From Odoribacter sp. UBA944 (GTDB taxonomy: Bacteria; Bacteroidota; Bacteroidia; Bacteroidales; Marinifilaceae), in NCBI GenBank assembly GCA_002293375.1, contig DBDA01000051.1, positions 11,868 to 75,867 on the forward strand: 64,000 nucleotides of DNA, in the 5' to 3' direction. Below are positions 33,912 through 43,017 of this stretch, one piece after another. A program made the translations under genes and the position numbers. The notes beneath the pieces were generated by a model. The model did not search any database and was not told where the DNA came from. It saw only the letters and a list, made by a program, of their open reading frames with translations. How positions within the stretch are numbered: position 1 is the first letter of the stretch; each line of letters opens with the position of its first letter.

Positions 33912-35537
33912 TCAATAGATGGTTTGGGTTACTCCGGCCTCGCGGTCGAAGTTGGTTATGTTCGGAAAATTGTAATCCAGTACCTCCGATGGAAGCGGCA
34001 GCAACCAACCTCCGCGTGTCGCCGCGGAGTACGGCCTGAGTGTGTAGCAACCGGCCACGGCATTCATGGCCGGATCGGCGTATTCGTGCACGACGGTTGT
34101 GGCGACAGGGGCCACACTGTTCACCGCATAGCGGCGCAGGTCAAACCAGCGGTGTCCTTCGAAACAGAGCTCTTTCTGCCGCTCCTTGCGGATAAACGCA
34201 ATGAGATCCATTTGCCCGGCAGGAACAGCCGGTGCAGCCACATACCGGGTATTCAGCAGCTCCCGGATGGCGGCGGTAGCCGGCCCGATCTCATTCAGGC
34301 AGGCCAGCGCTTCGGCTTTGTTAAGCAAAACCTCGGCGTACCGGATCGAAATACATTCGCCGAACGATTCGCTCGAACCGACATCGGTCGTGTATACATT
34401 CTGTCCGGTGATCGGGTCTGTTTCGTAAAGATTGCTTCCGCTCCCCACCTTTCGGCACATAAATATGTCGCTTCCGTAGGTACGTGCAAAAAACGCGCTG
34501 GAACGTATGTCGTTCGCGTCAAACAGTTGCTGCAATTCCTCCGCAACGCCATAACAATCGGCATAGATAAGAGGCGTGGGAGGAGGGGAGTAGAGAAAGA
34601 AACTCCCTTTATGCAACCTGGCAATTCCACCGTATGCCCCCTGAATAAATATCACCTCGGGGGAAGCTGTGTTGAGGAACGATTTGCCGCTGCCGGGAAC
34701 ATAGTTGACCGCCAAGTTGAAAAGGGCGTACCCCTCCACCTCGTCGGCGGCTTCGACGGCCAGGCTGTACTCCTCCATATAGAGGTAAACACGGCTCAGC
34801 AGCGCCCAGGCTGCCGAAGCGTTCGCGCGGTATTGGGCATCTTTTGTATCGCCGCCGGCAAAATGGGCGACAGCCTCCTTCAAATCGCTGACGATCTGCC
34901 GGTATACATCGCCGGTGTGGTCCCTGAAAGCTTTATCAAAAACCACCTGTGGCGTCAATTTCAGAATAACGCTGGCGCCATCTTCGGGATTGGATTTGTC
35001 GTAAGCGGCTCCATACAGGTTCGCCAACATAAAATAGTTCCACGCACGCAGGAAGTACGCTTCGCCCGTCACCCGCGCAAGCGTCTGCGCGTCCCTGTCC
35101 GAAAGGTCGGTGAAACCTTTGGCTTCGTCGAGGATGTTGTTCAGACACGCAATGCGCACATAGAACGGCTGCCAGTAAGGATCTCCGGCAACCGTGCCGA
35201 TTACGTTCGTGAACGGCTCCTGCGCCCACGACCAGAATCCCCTGTTAGCAACATATACTTTATCTCCGCCGGGGGGATTCAGTCCATAACTGTTGCGCAG
35301 GATCACCTCCCGGGATTCGTCGCTCAACAGGTGCAGGAATTCAAAGAGATTCCTGCCGGGGTAGTCGCTCAGATTGACATCACTCGCTAAGATGTAGCCA
35401 TCGCCGAGTAACAGTTCGTCGAGATCGCTGACACTGTTCACATAGGTCTTGTTCTGGGAGTATTCGTCTAAGAAATCTCCACACGAGGCACAGAATACAG
35501 CCAGCGCCACTCCGATCATCAAATATGCTTTTCTCAT
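33912..35537 (-). CDS. SusD/RagB family nutrient-binding outer-membrane lipoprotein
   Basis: A 541-residue surface lipoprotein that caps the SusC channel. Signal with lipobox (AVFCASC then GDFLDEY). TPR-like helices in the N-terminal half (for example AYFLRAWNYFMLANLYGAAY) and the C-terminal RagB/SusD block (IRKERQKELCFEGHRWFDLR) are typical. It begins 11 bases after the SusC stop. Ligand not readable; the neighbouring peptidases favour peptides over glycans, and no glycoside hydrolase lies nearby. Confidence 0.94.
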   Translation of the reverse strand: MRKAYLMIGVALAVFCASCGDFLDEYSQNKTYVNSVSDLDELLLGDGYILASDVNLSDYPGRNLFEFLHLLSDESREVILRNSYGLNPPGGDKVYVANRGFWSWAQEPFTNVIGTVAGDPYWQPFYVRIACLNNILDEAKGFTDLSDRDAQTLARVTGEAYFLRAWNYFMLANLYGAAYDKSNPEDGASVILKLTPQVVFDKAFRDHTGDVYRQIVSDLKEAVAHFAGGDTKDAQYRANASAAWALLSRVYLYMEEYSLAVEAADEVEGYALFNLAVNYVPGSGKSFLNTASPEVIFIQGAYGGIARLHKGSFFLYSPPPTPLIYADCYGVAEELQQLFDANDIRSSAFFARTYGSDIFMCRKVGSGSNLYETDPITGQNVYTTDVGSSESFGECISIRYAEVLLNKAEALACLNEIGPATAAIRELLNTRYVAAPAVPAGQMDLIAFIRKERQKELCFEGHRWFDLRRYAVNSVAPVATTVVHEYADPAMNAVAGCYTLRPYSAATRGGWLLPLPSEVLDYNFPNITNFDREAGVTQTIY

Positions 35538-35548
35538 CGCTCTCTGGT

Positions 35549-38500
35549 TTAAAAGTTAAGATTCAGGCTGAAAGTGTATTGCGGGCGCAACGCTATGCTG
35601 ATCATGTCGTCCGTTGTAAACTGCTCCGGATTCTGGCCTTTCAGCTTTTTGTCACAGATGGTAAAAAGATTCTGGCCCGAAAGCGAAACGCTTGCGTTCG
35701 CAATACCCAAATTTTGGAGGAACTTGTCGCCGAGCGTATAGGTGAACACCAACGACTGCATGCGCAGGTAATCGCCACTGACTACGCGCAGGTCGGAGTA
35801 GTCGTACATGGAATATTTAGACAGCGATCTGTTGGTCATTACATCCGGAGCCCAGTTGGTTTTGTTGTACCACCAACCGTAAGAGGCCATGATCTTTTCC
35901 TGATCGCCCGCTCCGACTACCTCAGTAGCGATCCCGGGGATATCGGTGTGCTTTTCATCGCCCGGCCCGCGCCACCGGTCCACAAACTCCTTGCGCAGGT
36001 TGTTGTGCGGATAGGGGTTCACAGCACTGTAATCGCTGGAACAGAGTTTAAACATTCTGATCTTGTTACCCAAGCTGTACGTCAGGTTGACCGACAGGCT
36101 GAAATTGCGGTAGGCAACGTAGTTGCGCAAACTGCCCTGTAAAACCGGAACGCGCGTTCCCGATTCCGAGAGAAGCTCCATCCAGACGTTCTTTTTGTCG
36201 AGCGCCGCCAATTCGGCGTACTTCTCGTTCAATTCGTCCACACGGTCGGCTTCCAACCCGTAGAACGTCGGGCGGCCCGTGTTGTCCAACGCCTTGTAAC
36301 GGAACGAATAGAACGTATTGAGGGCGGTTCCCGGTATGTAGGCAGCTCCATTGATCATATCCATAAATGTCAGGTCGTCCTGCAGATAGTCGTTGTGCCG
36401 GTTGATAGCCCGGTTGACCAATTGATTCACCGCCTGCCCGATCTGTGGATCAAACCTCCACACAAACCCCCTCTTGCCGTTTACGATCCCCTGGTCAATG
36501 GGGGTAAAACTAAGGGCGATCTCGACACCGTGGTTTTCGATGTCTCCTGCGTTCACCGTATAGGTGGTCACACCGTTCTGGCTGCCTACGCGCCTGTCCA
36601 AAAACGCATCGGTGGTCTTCTTGTAGTAGTAGGCAAACGATCCCCTCACCTTGTTGTTGAACAGGCTGAAATCGATCCCGGCGTTGTAAGAGTTGGTCTT
36701 TTCCCACCTGAGATCCGGGTTTGCATAATGCACAATGTTCGCATACTCATCGCCGGTAACGCCCAGGGGATTTTTCTGTATGACGAGGCGGGACGGTTGG
36801 TTGTTGAGCATATTCCCCTGCAAGCCGTAAGAAAGGCGCAACGCCAAGTTGTCGACCCAACTCGCGTTCTGCATAAATTTTTCGTCGCTGATGTTCCACC
36901 TGCCCGAAACCGACCACACCGGGAATAATTTCTCGTTGCTCCGGCTGCCGAAGGCATTCGACCAGTCCGCGCGTCCGTTCACGTTTAGGATGTACCTGTC
37001 GGCGTAGGAGTAGGTAAAGGTCGCATAAGCCGAAAGCATATTGGTCAGGCTCTCTGTATATGTGGGATGGTTGTTGATCAACCAATGGTAATACATCTGG
37101 TAATGCGAGAAATTGACATTGGGGCCGAGGGTATAGATCGGAGGCGGCGCAACGGTCTGTCCCCTGTCCTTGAAATACCCCCGCTGTAAGGAGTTCTCAC
37201 TGTTGTACTTGGAGGAAGAGAGTTCATACCCCGCCATCGCATTGATAAAATGCTTGTTGTCGGCATCCAGCCAGGTGTTGTAGTCGGCCTGCAGGCGGAA
37301 GGTATAGGCGTTGTTCCTGGTCGTACTCTGCTTGAGTTCACCGCCGAACGGACACAAGTAGTTAAAATAGGGGTAAGCGGCATTGGTGGTGCGCAGATTC
37401 AGGCTCTTCACATGCCAGCTCTCCTCGCCGAACCACTCCGAGTCATCGGTGTAGCTGAACTGATAGGAAGCCACGCCGCGGAGACTGAACCGGTCGTTGA
37501 ATTTATAGCGTACCTGCCCCGTGAGGTTTACCCCGTACTGGTTGATATCCCACGACGAGTGATCCATTTCGTTGCGGATGTTGAACGGAAATTTCTCACT
37601 TGGCCCCCTGTTATAATACCACAATTCGCCGTCCTCACCGTACAACGGCAGGGCGCGGTTCATCGAGTGGGCATAGCTCATCACGTTCAGTTCCGTGGGA
37701 CTGTATCTTTTCTCGGTAATGTCGCCTATGACACCGAACTCGGCCGTGAGTTTATCGTAGTTCAGCGTAGTCTTCAGGGTTGCCGTATAACGATCGTTCT
37801 TTTCGCCGCGCACATTGCCCTTCTGGTCTGCAAACCCCACCGATGCGTAGTAGCGGATGTTTTCCGATCCTCCGTTCAGGCTTACGGTGTGGTTGTGCGA
37901 GAAAACATCTTTGGTCAAAAGTTTCAACCAGTCGGTGTTCATCGTTTCGTAGTATTTCGACCGGCGGCTGAATTCGTTGAAATCGATCGTTCCCTCCTGA
38001 AAATAATCCAGGTAGGCCCTTTCGTAACCAACCCAATCATCGACACCGGGGTAATATCCCGAATAACGCACGTCTCTTTCCATCAACTCGCGCGAAACGT
38101 CTATACGCTCCTTGGAGTTCATCATGTGAAATGCACGGTCGGTGTAGCGGGGGCGCGGAGTGAACGTTCCCGACATGGAGTAAGAGATCTTCGGCGGTCC
38201 GGCCTGGCCTTTTTTGGTGGTCACCACAATGACGCCGTTGGCCGCCCGGGCACCGTAAAGTGCCGTAGCCGCCGCGTCCTTGAGTACGTCTATCTGCTCA
38301 ATATCGGCCGGGTTCAGCCCCGAGATGGCGTTCCCGAGCAGGTTCACAAAGTCGAGGTCGTTCAGTTGCACCGGGTCTATGTTGACTTTGTCCTGTACGA
38401 TGATCCCGTCCACGACCCAAAGAGGTTCCTGGTTGCCGAGGATCGAGGAGGAACCCCGGATACGCAATTTGGGAGCGGCTCCCACCTGCCCGGTGCTCTG

Positions 38501-39295
38501 CATAAAGATCAGCCCCGGCACATTCCCTTCGAGCGCCTTGTCGATGGACAGAACGCCCGGTATCTCGATGTCCGACATTTTCATGCTGGTAACGGCGCTC
38601 GTCAGGTGGCGCCTGTCGATCTGTTGGTAGCCCGTTACGACCACTTCGCCAACCTCTTGCTGCGCTTCTTCCATCACCACGTTGACGGCTTCTTTTCCCG
38701 TCACGGGCACGATCTGATTTTTCATCCCCACGAACGAAAAGTAAAAAACAGGATTGGTCGCATCCGCCGGCACGGTGATAACATACCGCCCCTGTACGTC
38801 GGTAGAGACACCAATGAATTTATCCTCAGTAGCAGATTTATAGACCAGCCGGACGGTCACTCCCGGCAGTGGTTGCCCGTTGACGTCGGTAACAGTTCCG
38901 GCTATTCTGGTCGGTTCCCCCTGCCGCTGTGTGTTTTGTTGCGGAACGAGCATTACTACATCATCTTCCAGAACAAAGGTCAGGTTAGTTCCCCGGAGAA
39001 TATCCGTAAATACTTCTTCAACGTCCTTGTTTTCCGCTTGCACGTCAACGGTCTTTTGAGACCTGAGCTGGTCGGTATTATACACAAAGCGCAAACCGGT
39101 CTGTCTGTGTATTTCATCGAACACCTGGAAAAAAGTAACGTTTCTAAGGTTCAGGCTCACCGAGCGGCTTTGCAATGCCGACGAGTGGGCGGAAAGAACA
39201 AATAACAGCATGAACGCAGAGGTGAACTGTACGATCGTCCACGCTTTTCTGTACTCTTTTTTTAACAATAGAGTAACCGGACCATTTTTTTTCAT
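35549..39295 (-). CDS. SusC/RagA family TonB-dependent transporter with STN domain
   Basis: A 1248-residue outer-membrane receptor. In order: signal (TSAFMLLFVLSAHSSALQ), secretin/TonB N-terminal domain (VTFFQVFDEIHRQTGLRFVY, residues about 50-120), carboxypeptidase-regulatory-like domain (GTVTDVNGQPLPGVTVRLVY), plug with the SusC signature VLKDAAATALYGARAANGVI, and a C-terminal beta-barrel ending in an aromatic residue (QYTFSLNLNF). The STN domain signals to a FecR anti-sigma factor, encoded directly upstream, so uptake is probably linked to gene induction. Length is within the 1000-1250 range of the family. Confidence 0.95.
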   Translation of the reverse strand: MKKNGPVTLLLKKEYRKAWTIVQFTSAFMLLFVLSAHSSALQSRSVSLNLRNVTFFQVFDEIHRQTGLRFVYNTDQLRSQKTVDVQAENKDVEEVFTDILRGTNLTFVLEDDVVMLVPQQNTQRQGEPTRIAGTVTDVNGQPLPGVTVRLVYKSATEDKFIGVSTDVQGRYVITVPADATNPVFYFSFVGMKNQIVPVTGKEAVNVVMEEAQQEVGEVVVTGYQQIDRRHLTSAVTSMKMSDIEIPGVLSIDKALEGNVPGLIFMQSTGQVGAAPKLRIRGSSSILGNQEPLWVVDGIIVQDKVNIDPVQLNDLDFVNLLGNAISGLNPADIEQIDVLKDAAATALYGARAANGVIVVTTKKGQAGPPKISYSMSGTFTPRPRYTDRAFHMMNSKERIDVSRELMERDVRYSGYYPGVDDWVGYERAYLDYFQEGTIDFNEFSRRSKYYETMNTDWLKLLTKDVFSHNHTVSLNGGSENIRYYASVGFADQKGNVRGEKNDRYTATLKTTLNYDKLTAEFGVIGDITEKRYSPTELNVMSYAHSMNRALPLYGEDGELWYYNRGPSEKFPFNIRNEMDHSSWDINQYGVNLTGQVRYKFNDRFSLRGVASYQFSYTDDSEWFGEESWHVKSLNLRTTNAAYPYFNYLCPFGGELKQSTTRNNAYTFRLQADYNTWLDADNKHFINAMAGYELSSSKYNSENSLQRGYFKDRGQTVAPPPIYTLGPNVNFSHYQMYYHWLINNHPTYTESLTNMLSAYATFTYSYADRYILNVNGRADWSNAFGSRSNEKLFPVWSVSGRWNISDEKFMQNASWVDNLALRLSYGLQGNMLNNQPSRLVIQKNPLGVTGDEYANIVHYANPDLRWEKTNSYNAGIDFSLFNNKVRGSFAYYYKKTTDAFLDRRVGSQNGVTTYTVNAGDIENHGVEIALSFTPIDQGIVNGKRGFVWRFDPQIGQAVNQLVNRAINRHNDYLQDDLTFMDMINGAAYIPGTALNTFYSFRYKALDNTGRPTFYGLEADRVDELNEKYAELAALDKKNVWMELLSESGTRVPVLQGSLRNYVAYRNFSLSVNLTYSLGNKIRMFKLCSSDYSAVNPYPHNNLRKEFVDRWRGPGDEKHTDIPGIATEVVGAGDQEKIMASYGWWYNKTNWAPDVMTNRSLSKYSMYDYSDLRVVSGDYLRMQSLVFTYTLGDKFLQNLGIANASVSLSGQNLFTICDKKLKGQNPEQFTTDDMISIALRPQYTFSLNLNF

Positions 39296-39349
39296 ACATT
39301 TGTTGTTACGTTAATACATAGTGGATAACTATTGATTATTATCGGATCC

Positions 39350-39380
39350 AATAGCGGAAAGGCCCTAACTTTCCGCTATT
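39350..39380 (-). terminator. Hairpin across the FecR stop codon, possible attenuator before susC
   Basis: Perfect 12-base inverted repeat AATAGCGGAAAG (39350-39361) and CTTTCCGCTATT (39369-39380), 7-base loop, overlapping the TAG of the anti-sigma gene. No T-run follows on the minus strand, so it is more likely a partial terminator or RNA-stability element that separates sigma/FecR expression from susC. Confidence 0.5.
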
Positions 39381-40548
39381 TTCTTTTGTCGACGTGAACG
39401 GTTCTTCCTTCTATAAAAAACCGTACGTCGGATATTTTTTCCATGTAATAGAACAGGGATGTAATGTTGTCATAACGGGGTACATTGATGTCGAAACGGA
39501 GCTTCTTCACCGCCTCGTTCTTGTAAACCATTTTGAGATCGTACCGCCGTTCTAATTTTTTCAGGATCGACTCAAGCGGTTCGTCGGCAAAGATCAGGTC
39601 ACTGCCTTTCCACGCTATGTAAGGCAATGTATACACATCGGATACTTCGGACTCTCCCGTATGGCCGTCGACCACCGCCAATTGATCCGGAGCAAGTATC
39701 TTTTCCTCCATACCCGGTTTACCCGTAAAACCGACCGAACCTTCGACCAATACCAATTCGAGTCTCTGCTCTTCGTAGGTGTTCAAATTAAACTCCGTAC
39801 CGTAAACACGTAACGAAAATTCTCCCGAACGGACGGAGAATGATCTCTCCTGATCCCGGCGTACACGGAAGTATGCCTCACCGCGCAGCAGTTTCACATC
39901 GCGCTTCTTACCGGAAAACCTGACAGGATATTCCAATTCACTGTCGGAATTGAGCCATACTTCGGTGCCGTCATCCAACTTGAGGTAGTACTCTCCGCCA
40001 CGTGGCACCCGGATCTTATTATAAATCGGCATCGCTTCCACCGCAACTGTTCCTTTCGCCTGTTCATAGTCCAATTTCCCGTCCGCCTTTACCGTTATTT
40101 TCCAACCGTTTTTCTCCTCGATCCGGGTATCAAGTCCTCCGACCTCCACCTCGCTACCATCGGAAAGGACAAGCATGGCGCGCGGCAGTATCTCTCCTGC
40201 TGCGGCATCAGCGAGCATGGCAACAGGCCGGTCATTACTCCTTAGAAGAGAAGACCACACAAGAACCAATGCAACAACGGCAGCGCAGGCAACTCCACTG
40301 TAATACCACATATGCCTGCGCCGGATGCGCCTCTTTATACCGTCCCGAATGGCTTTTTCAGAGGTCGCCGGATCTACGGCTCCCTCCTCCTGCGCCCACC
40401 GCACATAAAGGCACTCCTCCAACAGACCATCATATTCAAGGCGATGGGCAGGCTCCTCCTGCAGCCACTCCTCCAGTTTCCGGTGTTCCGCATCCGTAGC
40501 GCTTTCGTTAAGCAAAGCGTAGACTATTTCTCTGATCTCTTTATCCAT
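39376..40548 (-). CDS. FecR-type anti-sigma factor with DUF4974
   Basis: A 390-residue inner-membrane protein. Start at 40548 (MDKEIREIVYALLN) is preferred over 40602, which would add 18 hydrophobic residues of unlikely function. A cytosolic sigma-binding N-terminus (residues 1-85) is followed by one membrane helix (SGVACAAVVALVLVWSSLL), a periplasmic FecR domain (KIRVPRGGEYYLKLDDGTEV, VKLLRGEAYFRV) and C-terminal DUF4974 (LESILKKLERRYDLKMVYKN). It senses the STN domain of the SusC protein and holds or activates the ECF sigma factor encoded 94 bases upstream. Confidence 0.93.
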   Translation of the reverse strand: MDKEIREIVYALLNESATDAEHRKLEEWLQEEPAHRLEYDGLLEECLYVRWAQEEGAVDPATSEKAIRDGIKRRIRRRHMWYYSGVACAAVVALVLVWSSLLRSNDRPVAMLADAAAGEILPRAMLVLSDGSEVEVGGLDTRIEEKNGWKITVKADGKLDYEQAKGTVAVEAMPIYNKIRVPRGGEYYLKLDDGTEVWLNSDSELEYPVRFSGKKRDVKLLRGEAYFRVRRDQERSFSVRSGEFSLRVYGTEFNLNTYEEQRLELVLVEGSVGFTGKPGMEEKILAPDQLAVVDGHTGESEVSDVYTLPYIAWKGSDLIFADEPLESILKKLERRYDLKMVYKNEAVKKLRFDINVPRYDNITSLFYYMEKISDVRFFIEGRTVHVDKRK

Positions 40549-40642
40549 GATTGGGGTGATGTATAGCCTAAAAACAAAAAAAGCAAGAAAAAGTCTACAC
40601 ATTTTCTTACTTTTTTCGCAAAAAAAATGAAATAATCTGAAT

Positions 40643-41212
40643 TCAGTGTCTGTTTAGTTTATCCCTCAGACCATCGAGCGCACGGGACATAAGTGTTTTT
40701 ACAGTCGATTCCGATATGCCGTACTGCTCGGCCACTTCGCGGTATTTCATTCCGTCCAGGTATACTGCCCGCAAGATCTCCCGTGAACGGGGAGAAAGAG
40801 AGTCGATCTCACGGATGACCACCTCCATGATCCGGTCGTGGCTGTCGTCGTAATGTTCCAATGCAAGGGATACTTTTTCCATCTCCCAGGCCGAATATAG
40901 CACTCCCCGCTTGTTCTTGCGGTTCAGGCAACGGTTGCGCACAATCAGGCGCAAAAAAGCAAACAACACCTCGTACCTGAACTTGAGGTATATTTTTTTT
41001 GTCCAGATATCAATAAACAACTCCTGTACAAGATCCTCCGCAACAGCGATGTCATCCAGGAAGGTGTTGGCCCACAACACGAGCCGCCGGTAATAGGCGT
41101 CATACAATAACTTCATCCCACTCTGGTCGTGACGACGGAGCATTTCGCAAATCTGTCGATCCACATTTTTTCCGTTATCCGAACCATTTTCTCCTCCGGT
41201 TTTCGGATACAT
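40643..41212 (-). CDS. ECF RNA polymerase sigma factor
   Basis: A 189-residue sigma-70 family regulator. Region 2: MKLLYDAYYRRLVLWANTFL and DLVQELFIDIWTKK. Region 4: LSPRSREILRAVYLDGMKYREVAEQYGISESTVKTLM, a typical helix-turn-helix. First gene of the sigma-FecR-SusC-SusD run, so it presumably directs transcription of the uptake genes when the receptor is occupied. Divergent from pyrG. Confidence 0.94.
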   Translation of the reverse strand: MYPKTGGENGSDNGKNVDRQICEMLRRHDQSGMKLLYDAYYRRLVLWANTFLDDIAVAEDLVQELFIDIWTKKIYLKFRYEVLFAFLRLIVRNRCLNRKNKRGVLYSAWEMEKVSLALEHYDDSHDRIMEVVIREIDSLSPRSREILRAVYLDGMKYREVAEQYGISESTVKTLMSRALDGLRDKLNRH

Positions 41213-41313
41213 AACTCTATGAGCTTAAAAAAAAATTCCAAGGCATTCGTATTGTAAAATTAGTAAAGAATTTCGATTTGCCAAAAAACGGAGGTAAATT
41301 TTCAACCGGCCGG

Positions 41314-41344
41314 TTTCTCCTTTGTGCTTTAATTGCTATCTTTG
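41314..41344 (+). promoter_or_regulatory. Putative promoter of pyrG
   Basis: TTTC (41314-41317), 19 bases, then TATCTTTG (41337-41344), a full match to the Bacteroidota -7 element. It lies 38 bases before the GTG at 41383 and so argues against starts further upstream. Confidence 0.55.
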
Positions 41345-41382
41345 TCTCTTCAAAATTCAACTATCGACTAAATTTTAGTATT

Positions 41383-42978
41383 GTGTCTACAAAATACGTG
41401 TTCGTGACCGGTGGTGTAGCCTCCTCCCTGGGGAAAGGCATTATTGCCTCTTCCCTGGCAAAATTACTTCAATCCCGGGGATACCGGGTAGCCAACCAAA
41501 AATTGGACCCGTACATCAACATCGACCCGGGCACCCTGAACCCTTACGAACACGGAGAGTGTTATGTGACCGACGATGGGGCGGAAACAGACCTGGACCT
41601 GGGGCATTACGAACGCTTTACCGGCTGTCCGACCTCGAAAGCCAACAACATTACGACCGGACGGATCTACCAGAACGTGATCAACAAGGAGCGCAAGGGC
41701 GACTATTTGGGGAAAACGGTACAGATCGTTCCCCACATCACCGACGAGATCAAACGCAACATCAAACTGTTGGGCAGCAAGGGCGAATACGATGTGGTGA
41801 TCACCGAGATCGGCGGCACCGTCGGCGACATCGAATCGCTGCCCTTTTTGGAAGCGGTCCGGCAGCTCCGGTGGGAGTTGGGAGAGAAATCGGTGCTGAT
41901 CCACCTGACGTTGGTCCCGTTCCTTTCGGCCGCCGGCGAACTGAAAACCAAACCGACCCAGCATTCGGTGAAATCATTGCTGGAGATCGGGGTACAGCCC
42001 GATATATTGGTGTTGCGCACCGAGCATCCGCTCAGCAACGACTTGAAACGGAAAGTGGCCCTCTTCTGCAACGTACAGCCGGAAGCGGTGGTGGAATCCC
42101 GGGATGTCTCCACCATTTACGAAGTGCCGGTGAGAATGGAGGAGGAAAAACTGGACAAGACCGTATTGGAAATGCTGGGGTTACCCCTGAACAGCGGGCC
42201 GGATTTGGAGCAGTGGAAACAATTTCTGTACAAACTGAACAACTACCGGGAAGAGATACAGGTCGGCCTGGTAGGCAAATACGTGGAGTTGCACGACGCC
42301 TACAAATCGATCGTAGAATCTTTTATACACGCCGGCGCGGTCAACGACTGTAAGGTCAATATCCACTGGATACACAGCGAAGAACTGACGGAAGAGAATG
42401 CGGAAGAGGTATTGAAGAACCTGCACGGCATATTGGTGGCGCCCGGATTCGGGCACAGAGGCATCACCGGAAAACTGGCCGCCATCCGGTACGCCCGTAC
42501 CCGCAACATTCCGTTCTTCGGGATCTGCCTGGGGATGCAGATGGCCGTCATTGAATTTGCCCGGAATGTACTGCATTGGGAAGGCGCCGACTCCACAGAG
42601 ATCTCTTCCAAAACCAAATACCCGGTCATTGACCTGATGAACGATCAGAAAGAGGTTACGGAAAAAGGCGGGACCATGCGGTTGGGCGCCTACAAATGCG
42701 AATTGAAGGAGGGCTCCAAAGCCTGGGAAGCCTACGGACAAAAGATCATCGAAGAGCGGCACCGGCACCGGTACGAATTCAACAACCGGTTCAAGGCGCA
42801 ATTCGAAGCCGCAGGAATGATCACCACCGGGATCAATCCGGAAACCGGCCTCACGGAGATCATTGAGATACCGGAACACAAATGGTTTGTCGGCACCCAG
42901 TTCCATCCGGAGTACAAAAGCTCCGTCGCCAGGCCGCACCCGTTGTTCGTGGCTTTTGTCAAGGCTTGCCTTTCGTAA
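41383..42978 (+). CDS. pyrG: CTP synthase
   Basis: Converts UTP to CTP using ATP and glutamine. The start is placed at the GTG at 41383 (VSTKYVFVTGGVASSLGKGI), giving 531 residues as usual for the family; an open stretch of 35 codons upstream contains the promoter and is not coding. N-terminal synthetase domain with P-loop GGVASSLGKGI and CTP-binding region DIESLPFLEAVRQ; C-terminal class I glutaminase with nucleophile in FFGICLGMQMAV and His/Glu in GTQFHPEYKS. yidC follows 39 bases downstream. Confidence 0.97.
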   Translation: MSTKYVFVTGGVASSLGKGIIASSLAKLLQSRGYRVANQKLDPYINIDPGTLNPYEHGECYVTDDGAETDLDLGHYERFTGCPTSKANNITTGRIYQNVINKERKGDYLGKTVQIVPHITDEIKRNIKLLGSKGEYDVVITEIGGTVGDIESLPFLEAVRQLRWELGEKSVLIHLTLVPFLSAAGELKTKPTQHSVKSLLEIGVQPDILVLRTEHPLSNDLKRKVALFCNVQPEAVVESRDVSTIYEVPVRMEEEKLDKTVLEMLGLPLNSGPDLEQWKQFLYKLNNYREEIQVGLVGKYVELHDAYKSIVESFIHAGAVNDCKVNIHWIHSEELTEENAEEVLKNLHGILVAPGFGHRGITGKLAAIRYARTRNIPFFGICLGMQMAVIEFARNVLHWEGADSTEISSKTKYPVIDLMNDQKEVTEKGGTMRLGAYKCELKEGSKAWEAYGQKIIEERHRHRYEFNNRFKAQFEAAGMITTGINPETGLTEIIEIPEHKWFVGTQFHPEYKSSVARPHPLFVAFVKACLS

Positions 42979-43017
42979 CGGGTAACAATTAAATAACTTA
43001 CTATTAGCAACAAATAC

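Noticed and set aside
33846..35390. 514-codon open frame on the plus strand opposite susD
   Set aside because: Antisense shadow of SusD; no recognisable protein features.
37250..39205. 651-codon open frame on the plus strand opposite susC
   Set aside because: Antisense shadow of a well-supported SusC gene; its translation is low in complexity, lacks a domain and follows the codon periodicity of the sense gene.
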